Assembly (NCBI GenBank): GCA_018654845.1
Contig: JABIKU010000031.1
Span: forward strand, 1 to 64,000
Reading direction: 5' to 3'
DNA: 64,000 bases
From: Methanobacteriota archaeon
GTDB taxonomy: Archaea > Thermoplasmatota > Poseidoniia > Poseidoniales > Thalassarchaeaceae
The notes below the pieces were generated by a model. The model did not search any database, was not told the DNA's origin, and saw only the letters and a list, made by a program, of their open reading frames with translations. Shown in pieces: positions 46,860 through 56,354 of this stretch. The translations under genes were made by a program, and so were the position numbers. Positions within the stretch are counted from its first letter, which is position 1, and the number at the start of each line of letters is the position of its first letter.

Positions 46860-48098
46860 ATGAGGGGGAATATTTTCGAGAAGATTCTCGGACAAGATTC
46901 ACTTTTCATTGATAGAAAAGCATTTGATCACGCTTTTGAACCATCTCGACTTCCTCATCGTGATCATGAAGTCGAAGCTCTTGTTCGCAATTTAGTCGAT
47001 GCTCTAAACGGACATATTCCATCGAACATGTTACTCTACGGAGTTCCGGGTTCAGGCAAGACTGTTGTGACAAGATTCGTCCTCACTCAATTGCTAGAAA
47101 AGGGTAAGGAGATGGGGCATCCAGTAAATACCTACGAGATAAATTGCAGAAATGTCGACACAAAATACAGGGTCGTTCAAACCCTTGCCACACAACTTCA
47201 CCAACGTGGAGATACTCCGATTCCGTTTACCGGCTGGCCAACAGATCGCGTTCTTGAAACATTACTTCATCGTATGGATCGAGCAGGTGGCGTACATATT
47301 CTAGTTCTCGACGAGATAGATAATCTCGTCGCTAAAGCAGGCTCCGACCTTCTTTACAGTCTAACAAATATGAACACACTTTTGACCAATGCACGATGTT
47401 GTATTATCGGTATTAGCAATGACCTTCATTTCACTCAAGAACTCGACCCTCGCGTTAGTTCAAGATTGAGTCAAGAGGATGTTGTGTTCCATCCATATGG
47501 TGCACCTGAAATTCAAGACATTTTACAAGAGCGAGTTCGTTCAGGATTACGAACCGATGTTTTGGATGGCGGCGTAATTGAACTCTGTGCTGGTCTAGCC
47601 GCTCGAGAACACGGCGATGCTCGCCGTGCTCTCGACCTATTGCGAATTTCTGTTCAGAAAGCGGAGCAACGCTCACAGACGAAAGTGGATCCACGTCACG
47701 TACGATTAGCTCAAAGTCAATTAGAGCACGACCAGGTGACGCCGATTCTTCGAACTTTACCTCTCCATCAGAAAGTGGTACTTTTCTCCATTCGACTGAA
47801 TGAAGAAAATGGATTACGAAATATTTCGACCGGCGAAATTTTCCGAACATATGCTGAGGCTTGTATGAAAATTGAGGTCGAGCCTCTAACGCCTCGGCGA
47901 ATTTCATCACTCCTCAATGAATTAGATACTCTCGGGCTCATCATGGCTAGAAATGTCAGCAAAGGCCGTGGTGGACGAAGTAAACAAGTTAACTCTGCGA
48001 TTCCAAAAGCGATTGACGCAATCGCGATTATGGGAGAAAATGAGCCTTTAATCGACGAAGCAAGTCAAGGCAAATATATGCTCCAAGGAAAATTGTGA
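46860..48098 (+). CDS. cdc6: Orc1/Cdc6 replication initiator
   Basis: YGVPGSGKTVVTRFVL, HILVLDEIDNLV, GISNDLHFTQELDPRVSSRLSQEDVVFHPY, C-terminal winged helix. Confidence 0.94.
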   Translation: MRGNIFEKILGQDSLFIDRKAFDHAFEPSRLPHRDHEVEALVRNLVDALNGHIPSNMLLYGVPGSGKTVVTRFVLTQLLEKGKEMGHPVNTYEINCRNVDTKYRVVQTLATQLHQRGDTPIPFTGWPTDRVLETLLHRMDRAGGVHILVLDEIDNLVAKAGSDLLYSLTNMNTLLTNARCCIIGISNDLHFTQELDPRVSSRLSQEDVVFHPYGAPEIQDILQERVRSGLRTDVLDGGVIELCAGLAAREHGDARRALDLLRISVQKAEQRSQTKVDPRHVRLAQSQLEHDQVTPILRTLPLHQKVVLFSIRLNEENGLRNISTGEIFRTYAEACMKIEVEPLTPRRISSLLNELDTLGLIMARNVSKGRGGRSKQVNSAIPKAIDAIAIMGENEPLIDEASQGKYMLQGKL

Positions 48099-48156
48099 AC
48101 TCAACTCACGCCTGAAAGCGTTATACCGAAAGGGTAGGTCGCCGACCTCGATAACC

Positions 48157-48672
48157 ATGGTTCAAACCGACTGGAAAGAAGCGTTGACTCGCCCTAGTTG
48201 TACTGCATCAACAGCCGCTCTTTTGATTGGATCATGGGTTGTTTTACTCACTATAATCAATGTTGTTCAAGGTGCATATTCACCCGATCACAAGGTATTG
48301 TGGTTCGGTTTTCTAACTGGTGGAGTTTCAAATTCAACAGATATGGCATTTGTTCTCGATGATGCCTTCTTTGGCATCATCGGTGCTGCTTTGATGGCTG
48401 TTGGATGCAGAGGACTGAATAATTCACACGATGATGACGCTGTAACCGGAATCTCCGGCTTCTTTCAGAGTGCATTTATTGGCGACCTATTCTCAAGCGC
48501 AAATGGAGTCATCAACACAATCGCATCTTGGTTGGTCATTATCGGAATTGGATTTTACTTCTACTGGAGTGTAATAAACACAACTTGGGTTGACCCTGGC
48601 GTCTACTCTGTGATGATTGTCTTCGTCACATTTGGGTTTGGCTTGCGAGTAATGGCAAAAGCAGAAAACTGA
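48157..48672 (+). CDS. hypothetical membrane protein
   Basis: 171-aa ORF with 4 TM-like segments. Confidence 0.65.
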   Translation: MVQTDWKEALTRPSCTASTAALLIGSWVVLLTIINVVQGAYSPDHKVLWFGFLTGGVSNSTDMAFVLDDAFFGIIGAALMAVGCRGLNNSHDDDAVTGISGFFQSAFIGDLFSSANGVINTIASWLVIIGIGFYFYWSVINTTWVDPGVYSVMIVFVTFGFGLRVMAKAEN

Positions 48673-48697
48673 TTCAATTGATATCCAATTGTTTTGA

Positions 48698-49711
48698 TTA
48701 TGCTGAATCAAAAGCAGTTAGCAACCTACGGCACCTTGTTTTTGAATCGATTCCGGTCAGTCGAAGAACCACTCCACGGTGTGGCTGACCGTAAAGAACC
48801 ACGCTGCCGATTGGAGCAAGTGGGTGTAGGAATAGTGGAGCGAGATCCTCCTCTCCATCAACAATGATTAGAGTTGATTCTTCGTTATGGAAATTCACCA
48901 TCGCAATTTCACAAGCGTTTAGAAGCGATGGTGTAAGTTGCCCAGGAGGATTAATACAATTCAGAATATTATCGAAATCAGATTGATTAATATCATTATA
49001 ACCATGCCATTTTTCCCTCTGTGTTTTTTCGTCAATTAATCCTATGTCGGCATTTCTTCCAACCTGTTGCAGTGCGAGAATTGTAACATCACCGACACCT
49101 ATGATTGGACTTGCATCATCTCCTGCTATCTCTAAGGCACCGAGGATTGCAACCGATAAATCATCCTCTAGCCCTTCACAAAGAATGCCAAAAGGATCTT
49201 TTAACTTAGATTCAATTTCCTTTGTGAGGGTGATAACTCCCTGTCGAGAATTCTTAGGTATCCAAGGATTCCCTTCAGAATCAATTTCTCCAGCTCGAAT
49301 TCTCGAACTTGAAATTGGTTTACCATCATGAGCATCTACATGTTCTGCCTGAATAATTTCAAGCTCCCCTAATCCATTATGCTGGCGTTGTAAATTTATC
49401 TCTTCACAGTTAGCCCTTGTTTCAGAAGTACAAATTATTGCTCCGGCTTCCAAATGAGTTGGTGCTGGTCCAACATTATCTTCGAGTAAATGTAAACTCA
49501 GGGATGGGCTCAAATCTTTACCGATTAAATCCAACAATTCAGCCGCTCGCTCATCCCAAGAAAGAATTTGAGAATTTTTCGCCTGAGCTAATATATCACT
49601 TGTCATCCAAACTTCTAATTTTTGGCATTTTTCTAGGCCAGTAAGCAGAAGTGCATGGTGCCCAGCATGGAATCGGTCGAAGGTCCCCCCGATGAGGCCG
49701 ATGCTGTGCAT
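48698..49711 (-). CDS. bifunctional archaeal phosphopantetheine adenylyltransferase / GTP-dependent dephospho-CoA kinase (DUF359)
   Basis: N-terminal LIGGTFDRFHAGHHALL and SSRIRAGEID; C-terminal PFGILCEGLEDDLSVAILGALEI, VGDVTILAL, NFHNEESTLIIVDGEEDLAPLFLHPLAPIGSVVLYGQPHRGVV = DUF359 pattern. Confidence 0.88.
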   Translation of the reverse strand: MHSIGLIGGTFDRFHAGHHALLLTGLEKCQKLEVWMTSDILAQAKNSQILSWDERAAELLDLIGKDLSPSLSLHLLEDNVGPAPTHLEAGAIICTSETRANCEEINLQRQHNGLGELEIIQAEHVDAHDGKPISSSRIRAGEIDSEGNPWIPKNSRQGVITLTKEIESKLKDPFGILCEGLEDDLSVAILGALEIAGDDASPIIGVGDVTILALQQVGRNADIGLIDEKTQREKWHGYNDINQSDFDNILNCINPPGQLTPSLLNACEIAMVNFHNEESTLIIVDGEEDLAPLFLHPLAPIGSVVLYGQPHRGVVLRLTGIDSKTRCRRLLTAFDSA

Positions 49712-49791
49712 TGGTTGTCAGCAAGACTCGCCTGCCTTGAGGACTGCGGAAGCGCGTGTTCTTCAAATTCCAAGAAAAGCGCTGCTGAATG

Positions 49792-50112
49792 AAAAAAAGA
49801 GTGTGCCCCGGGATGTAACGGTTTCCTTCACAGCAATGCTCCGGCTCCTGACCCCACCCCAGGACGTATGTTGGATTGTGTGGTAGTCCCTAGAATCATC
49901 CCTTTTGGTCAACAGGGGACCTATCACAATCCAAGCCGTCCATTTTGCGCCAGTGGTCATTCCCGAGGGTCACACTGGTCTTCGACGGACGACAGGCCCA
50001 ATTCTGTGGTACCGAGTGTCATCCTTCATCTTCCGGCATGGAGATTTCGTCGACGCGGTGTTGCCAGTTGGGCAAAGCCGCCTCCCAAGTTCTCTCTATG
50101 AAGGCATCGTTT
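49792..50112 (-). ncRNA. unidentified structured non-coding RNA candidate
   Basis: GC-rich intergenic block with no convincing ORF; perfect helices TTGGATTGTG/CACAATCCAA, GTCCC/GGGAC, CCAGTG/CACTGG, CCGTC/GACGG; terminal helix UGCCUU/GGGGCA; U7 run at 3' end; AT-rich promoter-like sequence upstream. Confidence 0.6.
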
Positions 50113-50150
50113 GTCTAATAACAGTAATAATATGGAAAAAATAATTTAAT

Positions 50151-52781
50151 TCAAATGTTAATCGAAAATAATCCTTGGTGGAATCCTGTCTTTTTTGCTA
50201 ATAATCTCTCACCGACTGATGAATCTCCAGTTAATGCCGATTCAGGACTTATATCGGGCCAGCGGTCGAGAGGTTGAGCTAACCATCCAACCAATGGATG
50301 GGTTCTTCCAGGTATTGGTGAACGATTATCGATGACAGATTCTATTGCATCTAATAGATCCAACAACGAATCGGCAGACTCAGACAATCCTTCTCGCTGC
50401 CTTCTACCCCTTAATTGTCGAGCTAAAGAAGAGTAGAGTTCTGAATCGCAACCCGGATGTTCAAACCCGCTCAGACCAGGTGCTTGGCTCGGTTCCCCTA
50501 TTGGGCGAAGAATTACCGCAGACCAAGGCAGAGATTTTTCGATCAACCAATCAGTGGCATCATCAAATTCTAGAATATTCTTCAAAAATTCTGGAGCAAT
50601 TGGAGCCCACCAGTCCTTCGGTAAATGCTCAACAACTCTTTCTAAATCATCCAAACTTAAGGGCACGTCATCCAACATCCTATCCACTAATTTTGACCAA
50701 AGATGTAAATCATGTCCTTCGGGCAAATTCTTGCTTGTAGATAATATTCCTTGTAGAATTGGTCCAAAATCTGCCGCTCTACCTCGCTTTGGTGAATACA
50801 TCCATGAAACCCCTTCTAATGCTGCCAACGAACGACTCGGAGGATGAGTTAACCATGCTTCCATTGCCCATTTGAGCAAATCTTCATGCATTTCGCTTGG
50901 AATCCAAGGTGCATTTGCAAGGAATTGTGCAGCGACCCATGCAGCACCCTGCGAAGCTGCTGATGGATCAACTGCGGGTCGAATTCTTAATGCAATCTCG
51001 GGATTTTCCCTTATTTTTCGTTGAATCTCTATGGAATACTGATTCAATACCATCTCTGGTGCTTCATCGGCTAGTTCGGACAATCTCTCTAATGGCATAA
51101 AATCCAAATCGAATAATATCATCCAATCAGCATCCAATCGTGATCTCAATCTCTGCCATCGTGGCCATCTCGTCCGACGCGGTGATGCAATCCAAGCCGC
51201 GATTGGATATGCCGCCTCCATTTGGTTTGCCCAATCTTCGTTACCATTCGGATATTGGGCAACTGCAGAATTTACCATCGAGAGATAACCTGACTTGAGC
51301 TGTTGTGCCTCACAATCATATTTCTCAGATAGTCCGACTATTTGCCATGGTGTTGGTGCAGTACCAATCTTTTCATCCAAAATTGGAGTGGTTTGAGAAA
51401 GTTGATCGAGGAGACGAATCGGAATTGATATCCCATTGGTCGTAGTGAGTTTTAACCAAGGAAGTGGACGGAATGAGTCGGTTTCAAGTACATCCATAGC
51501 CTCAAATTGTGATTTTTTTTGTTCTGTAATAATCAATCTTAATTTCGGATGAACAGAAATTGAAGAAATAACATCAGCAGGTATTCCAGAATCCAACTCC
51601 AAAACCAATGGGGGTTTTTCCACCTCTGCTAATGACCATCTAATCAAAGATTCAATAGCCGAATTTTCTATCCCTCTAGTTTCTAAAATTCTAATTCGAC
51701 TTTCATCTTCTGTAAATGTCGAATTTCCCCAATCTCTTCTAAATCGTCTCCAAGTCGATTCATCCGTTCGAATTTTTCTTGTCGAGACGATTCTGTCACG
51801 AAGAGATTGAACCCGCTTTCGCCGCTCTGTTTCTGATAATCTTGGATGGGCACGTTGAATCCAATAATCCAGAGTGGATAACGGATATTCATCGCCTTCT
51901 GCGTCAATACCAGATAAATCAGCGATGACGAGTGAATTTATTCTAGCCGTCCTCAATAACATCGATTTTGAAAGTCGGTCAGCTAAAATTGCACAAATTG
52001 GAATCTTTGGTCTAACATCTTGAGTCAATTCATGAACTGCTCCTAGAACCCAATCTCCTCGATGATGGGAATTCTCAGGCAATGGAGGAGATTGGCCGGA
52101 ACTTGGTGGATCAAACCAATGCCCTGGGGCAATCGCAATAGGCAAATCAGATTGGATTAATTTCGCCCTAATCATGCCAATTACAGTCGGCGTTTCAACA
52201 TAGGATTCGAGTCTAGATGGATCTGAGGTAGGCGGTGCCGATTCCGACATTTTCATTGATTCTAAATCATACCAACGGGGTGAGCGCTCACGAAGAATGG
52301 CCCAATTCCATCGAACCCCTTCATTTCCACTAGAAATAGAATCTTCATTAGTTCTGGTTGGGGGTCGATTTGGAATCAAGACCATTGGCTCGGATAAAGA
52401 CGAAGTTAAGCCAATTAGAACATTTTCACCATCTCGATCCAATAAGCAGAATTGACCCTCATCTCGAGGTAATGGTAACGCCTCAAGTGCCCGAGCCAAT
52501 TCATCAGAGCGGATTACATCCCAACCTAACTCAGTCAGATGAAGCCTCCCCCCTCTACTACCTACAGCGGCATCACTAGCGACCAGTCCGTCGTTTCTCA
52601 GACGCCTAAGTTCCGCTGATGCGTGAGGGACCTGTAAATTTACATCCCTTGCTAGAGCACTTACTGTATCTCCGCCGTCAGTTAACCGATTCAGAAGTCG
52701 ACGGCGATGGCGGCTACGTATTTTCATCGGATCTGAAGAGATTTCGCCATTTGATACGATTTGAGTTTCATCCGACACCAT
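50151..52781 (-). CDS. large uncharacterised protein with N-terminal winged-helix (MarR/ArsR-like) domain
   Basis: 876-aa ORF; RRRLLNRLTDGGDTVSALARDVNLQVPHASAELRRLRNDGLVASDAAVGSRGGRLHLTELG is a wHTH; remainder unrecognised. Confidence 0.75.
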   Translation of the reverse strand: MVSDETQIVSNGEISSDPMKIRSRHRRRLLNRLTDGGDTVSALARDVNLQVPHASAELRRLRNDGLVASDAAVGSRGGRLHLTELGWDVIRSDELARALEALPLPRDEGQFCLLDRDGENVLIGLTSSLSEPMVLIPNRPPTRTNEDSISSGNEGVRWNWAILRERSPRWYDLESMKMSESAPPTSDPSRLESYVETPTVIGMIRAKLIQSDLPIAIAPGHWFDPPSSGQSPPLPENSHHRGDWVLGAVHELTQDVRPKIPICAILADRLSKSMLLRTARINSLVIADLSGIDAEGDEYPLSTLDYWIQRAHPRLSETERRKRVQSLRDRIVSTRKIRTDESTWRRFRRDWGNSTFTEDESRIRILETRGIENSAIESLIRWSLAEVEKPPLVLELDSGIPADVISSISVHPKLRLIITEQKKSQFEAMDVLETDSFRPLPWLKLTTTNGISIPIRLLDQLSQTTPILDEKIGTAPTPWQIVGLSEKYDCEAQQLKSGYLSMVNSAVAQYPNGNEDWANQMEAAYPIAAWIASPRRTRWPRWQRLRSRLDADWMILFDLDFMPLERLSELADEAPEMVLNQYSIEIQRKIRENPEIALRIRPAVDPSAASQGAAWVAAQFLANAPWIPSEMHEDLLKWAMEAWLTHPPSRSLAALEGVSWMYSPKRGRAADFGPILQGILSTSKNLPEGHDLHLWSKLVDRMLDDVPLSLDDLERVVEHLPKDWWAPIAPEFLKNILEFDDATDWLIEKSLPWSAVILRPIGEPSQAPGLSGFEHPGCDSELYSSLARQLRGRRQREGLSESADSLLDLLDAIESVIDNRSPIPGRTHPLVGWLAQPLDRWPDISPESALTGDSSVGERLLAKKTGFHQGLFSINI

Positions 52782-53036
52782 TCTGCACCCCCGAATTAAT
52801 CTAGCATACTTCTCTGTATTAAATTATCGTTTGAAGTTACATTTCATTACACATTTCTTATGCAATAATTAACACTTTCATTTCCACACCGCTCAGGGGT
52901 GCGAAAAATACACCTAATTATACAACAACTTGTAACCAATTGAGTCAAAGAGTTGCAGAATGGTTATATTACCCCCCGCCGTCCTACGCTCATCGAACCG
53001 GTTTCCGTGCTCGATAACTTGCAGAGGACGAGAGAA

Positions 53037-53309
53037 ATGGACGCGGAATCAATCCGAACCCTACTCAGAACATACCTCACAGAGCGGCCGCGAAACACGA
53101 CTGAGATTAGCCAGTGGATTAACCTCCAAGATGGAACTAATCCTGTCGAATTTGATCTCGCAGCGATGCTTGAATCAGATGCTTCGATCGTTCGCATCGG
53201 TCGCGTCAGAAAAAGCGGCATGGTAGAACGCGAATCACCACTTTCGGAATGGGCAACCGAAGAGTGGGTAGCTCACCATGAGCGAAACCAGTCTGTAAAA
53301 AAGGAGTGA
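53037..53309 (+). CDS. small wHTH-like hypothetical protein
   Basis: MDAESIRTLLRTYLTERPRNTTEISQWINLQDG; internal ATG of ORF 52953..53309. Confidence 0.55.
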   Translation: MDAESIRTLLRTYLTERPRNTTEISQWINLQDGTNPVEFDLAAMLESDASIVRIGRVRKSGMVERESPLSEWATEEWVAHHERNQSVKKE

Positions 53310-53566
53310 AACAAGTGAGAACAACAAGACTACGACAAAAAATAAAGAAGTTCCTCGACGTAAGAGGAGAGGCGAATACCACTGAAATTCTTGAGCACGT
53401 CAATTCAACGATGCGACACGGTACAACCCCACAGCAACTAGGTAATGTGCTCTCAAAGGACAAAGACATCATGAAGGTGGGGAATACCAAGCGCGGAGGA
53501 GCTCTTTCTGGCCGCTACGAAATTTGTGTCTGGCAACTTCGACCAGGTGCTCTTGACGACATTTGA
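53306..53566 (+). CDS. small wHTH domain protein
   Basis: RLRQKIKKFLDVRGEANTTEILEHVNSTMRHGTTPQQLGNVLSKDKDIMKVG..; GTGA overlap with upstream ORF. Confidence 0.65.
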   Translation: MKQVRTTRLRQKIKKFLDVRGEANTTEILEHVNSTMRHGTTPQQLGNVLSKDKDIMKVGNTKRGGALSGRYEICVWQLRPGALDDI

Positions 53567-53669
53567 TTTGTTTTCAAAAATATCAACTAATTACAAACCT
53601 TACGATGATTCACTCCTTCATCGAAGTTAAATTCCTTAATTCATCAATATTATTCAAGATCAATGCGAA

Positions 53670-54689
53670 TCAGTTTTCAAGATTCGCGGACCAATCACCA
53701 CTGCGCGCTAAACTATTCATCTTTGCACGGTGATTGAATACTTCTTGACTATGTCGAGCCGAATTTTCATCATCGGCCGCCCATGATTTTAGTGCGTTAG
53801 CAAGAAGAGCTCTGCCGTATGAATACGATAATTGCCAAGGGTGCTCTATATCCATAGAGTTCATCAAATTCAGATGAGCAGTTGCATCTTCATCTGATTG
53901 ACCGCCCGAGAGAAATACAACTCCTGCTAAATTAGGGGGAACATTCGCTGTCAAACAATCAACAGTCATTTGCGCCACCTCTTCTCTCGATATTTGTTCG
54001 GCGCAATCAATACCTGCGATAATCATATTCGGTTTGAGTAATGCACCGGGCAGATGAACACCCTGAATTGAGCAAGCAATGAATGTCGCCTCTAGTATTT
54101 CTGCTGAAACATCGTAACAGCGCTGCGCATCATGATCTCCAGACATCAATACTTCCGGCTCAATAATTGGAACAAGCCCTTGCTCCTGACAGATTGCAGC
54201 ATATCTTGCGAGCGCATGTGCATTTGTCGAAATATTCGCAGCGCTTGGCATACCTTCTCCGATTGCGATAACGGCCCGCCATTTTGCGAAACGCGCGCCC
54301 ATCGAGAAATATTCAGCACACCTCTCACGCAACCCATCTAATCCCTCAGTAATTTTCTCACCATCATGATGTGCGAGTTCTTTCGCGCCTGTGTCCACCT
54401 TTATTCCTGGATGTACGCCACGGGCGATGAGAGCTGCTGGCACAGATGTGCCGTCAGCCATTTTTTGTCTAATCGTCTCATCGAATAGAATAACTCCACT
54501 AATTGCCGATTCGTAGCCATTCGTCTCGAATAAATTAGTTCGATATGTACGTCGGGCTTCGACCGATGACTCAATTCCTGCCGCCTCAAGTCGACTCGAC
54601 ATAGTTCCATTACTCTCATCAGCAGCAAGAATTCCTTTGCCAGCAGCGACGAGTTCGCTTGCAGTTTTTTCAAGAAGTGCAGTGTCCAT
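53670..54689 (-). CDS. fructose-bisphosphate aldolase class I (classical bacterial/eukaryotic type)
   Basis: KGILAADESNGTMSSRL, RFAKWRAVIAIGEGMPS, IEPEVLMSGDHDAQRC, LLKPNMI, VVFLSGGQSDEDATAHLN. Confidence 0.94.
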   Translation of the reverse strand: MDTALLEKTASELVAAGKGILAADESNGTMSSRLEAAGIESSVEARRTYRTNLFETNGYESAISGVILFDETIRQKMADGTSVPAALIARGVHPGIKVDTGAKELAHHDGEKITEGLDGLRERCAEYFSMGARFAKWRAVIAIGEGMPSAANISTNAHALARYAAICQEQGLVPIIEPEVLMSGDHDAQRCYDVSAEILEATFIACSIQGVHLPGALLKPNMIIAGIDCAEQISREEVAQMTVDCLTANVPPNLAGVVFLSGGQSDEDATAHLNLMNSMDIEHPWQLSYSYGRALLANALKSWAADDENSARHSQEVFNHRAKMNSLARSGDWSANLEN

Positions 54690-54762
54690 AACAGAACCTC
54701 GGCCTCACGTAGGGACTAACAGAAATGAAGGCATCGCCGAACTATTCCGCATAAGAGCATAA

Positions 54763-55710
54763 TCATCGAATGTTAGAAACGAATTTATGAATGCCATTCG
54801 CCACATCGATAACTTCTGATTCGACCGAATATTGCCCATCTTCTAACAACTCTACTCCTTTACTGCGGCCGTCACAAACACCCGTTCCGATGAAAATCGC
54901 ATCAGGGGAAGAGCATAGTTCATCTCGACGCCATAATCTTTCAATGTCGCCGTCAATCATTTGTTCGGCGCGTTCTCGATGCCCGTCATTTTTGAAGACG
55001 AGGCGCCCCTCGAAAGGAGCTCCAAGGCCGCGAAGGGCAGTTGCAGTGATTACGCCTTCAGGGGCAGCGCCGATTCCCATCAGCATGTCAATTTCTGAAT
55101 TAGGGTCAGCAGCGTTTAGCGCAGCCGAAACATCCCCATCGCCAATAAGTACGACATTGACTGAAAGATCGCGAAGTTCCTTGATCAATATCTCGTGGCG
55201 AGGGCGATCCATGACGACAACATTCAATTCGTTAGCAGATTTATCAAGCCCATCTGAAGCGGCTTCAATATTGTAAGCGGTCGACTCATCTAGTGAAATA
55301 TTCCCCAATAATTCAGCAGGTCCTGCAATTTTATTCATATAACAATCTGGAGCATGTAGAAGGTTCCCCCGGGGTGCAGCAGCCAGAACTGCCATCGCGT
55401 TTGGCAAATCGTATGCAACGTGATTTGTGCACTCAAGAGGGTCGACTGCGATATCAATTGAAGGAGCATTTGAATCATTCTGTAGAGATCCGAGTGGCTC
55501 GCCAATCCAAAGCATTGGTGCATCGTCTCGTTCACCCTCGCCGATTGCGACTCGCCCATCAAAAGGCACAGTATCGAAAACAGTGCGCATGGCTTCGACT
55601 GCAGCGCCATCAGCGGCTTTACCATCGCCTTTGCCTCGCCAAGCTGCCGCTGCAACAGCAGCCGCTTCACACGCTTCGAGGAAGTATCGTTCCAAATCTG
55701 CTGTTGCCAT
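54763..55710 (-). CDS. glpX: class II fructose-1,6-bisphosphatase
   Basis: AAAWRGKGDGKAADGAAVEAMR, GRVAIGEGERDDAPML, DPLECTNHVA, MGIGAAPEGVITATALRGLG. Confidence 0.94.
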   Translation of the reverse strand: MATADLERYFLEACEAAAVAAAAWRGKGDGKAADGAAVEAMRTVFDTVPFDGRVAIGEGERDDAPMLWIGEPLGSLQNDSNAPSIDIAVDPLECTNHVAYDLPNAMAVLAAAPRGNLLHAPDCYMNKIAGPAELLGNISLDESTAYNIEAASDGLDKSANELNVVVMDRPRHEILIKELRDLSVNVVLIGDGDVSAALNAADPNSEIDMLMGIGAAPEGVITATALRGLGAPFEGRLVFKNDGHRERAEQMIDGDIERLWRRDELCSSPDAIFIGTGVCDGRSKGVELLEDGQYSVESEVIDVANGIHKFVSNIR

Positions 55711-55782
55711 GAAGTGTCCGAGATGTAATCAGCATTCAATCATGCGGGTCATTAGAGTTCAAAGTAAGATTCAGAACTGGAG

Positions 55783-56256
55783 TTATTTCGATTCACCTTT
55801 ACTCTTCTTAATAACTCGAACATCTTCGATTAGAGAAGTAGGATATTGCCCGTTTTCATCCTTCTCAATTGATTTTAACATATCCCAAGCACAGAGTAAT
55901 CCTGCGTTTACACCACATAGTGCCTCCATTTCAACGCCTGTTGTCCAATGTGTGCGAACACTAACTGTACAACGAACTCCATTCTCTTCGACCACCCAAT
56001 TTACCGTGCATCCTTCAATAGGAATTGGGTGACAATGTGGGATCATTCGAGGTGTTTCTTTAACCGCTTGAATAGCAGCGATGGTCGACGCTTCACGAAC
56101 ATCACCTTTTGGTGAACGACCATTTTCAACGACATCAATCCCTGCTTCGGAGAGAATAAGTAAGCCCGTTGCAATAGCTTCACGTGCCACGACAGGTTTA
56201 GCGCCAACATCAATAATTCCAGTCCACGATTCCTCCACCCACTCACCTACTGACAA
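55783..56256 (-). CDS. moaC: cyclic pyranopterin monophosphate synthase
   Basis: DVGAKPVVAREAIATG, MIPHCHPIPIEGCTV, GVEMEALCGVNAGLLCAWDMLK. Confidence 0.94.
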   Translation of the reverse strand: MSVGEWVEESWTGIIDVGAKPVVAREAIATGLLILSEAGIDVVENGRSPKGDVREASTIAAIQAVKETPRMIPHCHPIPIEGCTVNWVVEENGVRCTVSVRTHWTTGVEMEALCGVNAGLLCAWDMLKSIEKDENGQYPTSLIEDVRVIKKSKGESK

Positions 56257-56354
56257 CCTCTCGGAGTCACCACTCCCTATTCAGATAAGCGGAATTAATT
56301 AATACGGTCGAAAATAAGCAGGAATCTGAAATAGTATCCCGACTTAGGCTATTC

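Noticed and set aside
47455-47910. 151-aa ORF on - strand
   Set aside because: Antisense to cdc6, which has unequivocal AAA+ motifs.
49818-49855. Minus-strand GGTCAGGAGCCGGAGCA, superficially like the SRP RNA helix 8 (GGTCAGG..CCGGAAGG..AGCA)
   Set aside because: The tetraloop stem needed between CAGG and AGCA is missing (only ~6 nt), so SRP RNA is not supported by this motif.
49868-50144. Two overlapping + strand ORFs (77 and 79 aa) in the GC-rich intergenic block
   Set aside because: Interval is dominated by perfect RNA-type helices, the peptides show no family resemblance, and there is no evident start signal; interpreted as ncRNA instead.
55293-56032. Overlapping + strand ORFs of 139 and 201 aa
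   Set aside because: Antisense to glpX/moaC; biased low-complexity translations (QHQRLYHRLCLAKLPLQQQPL).
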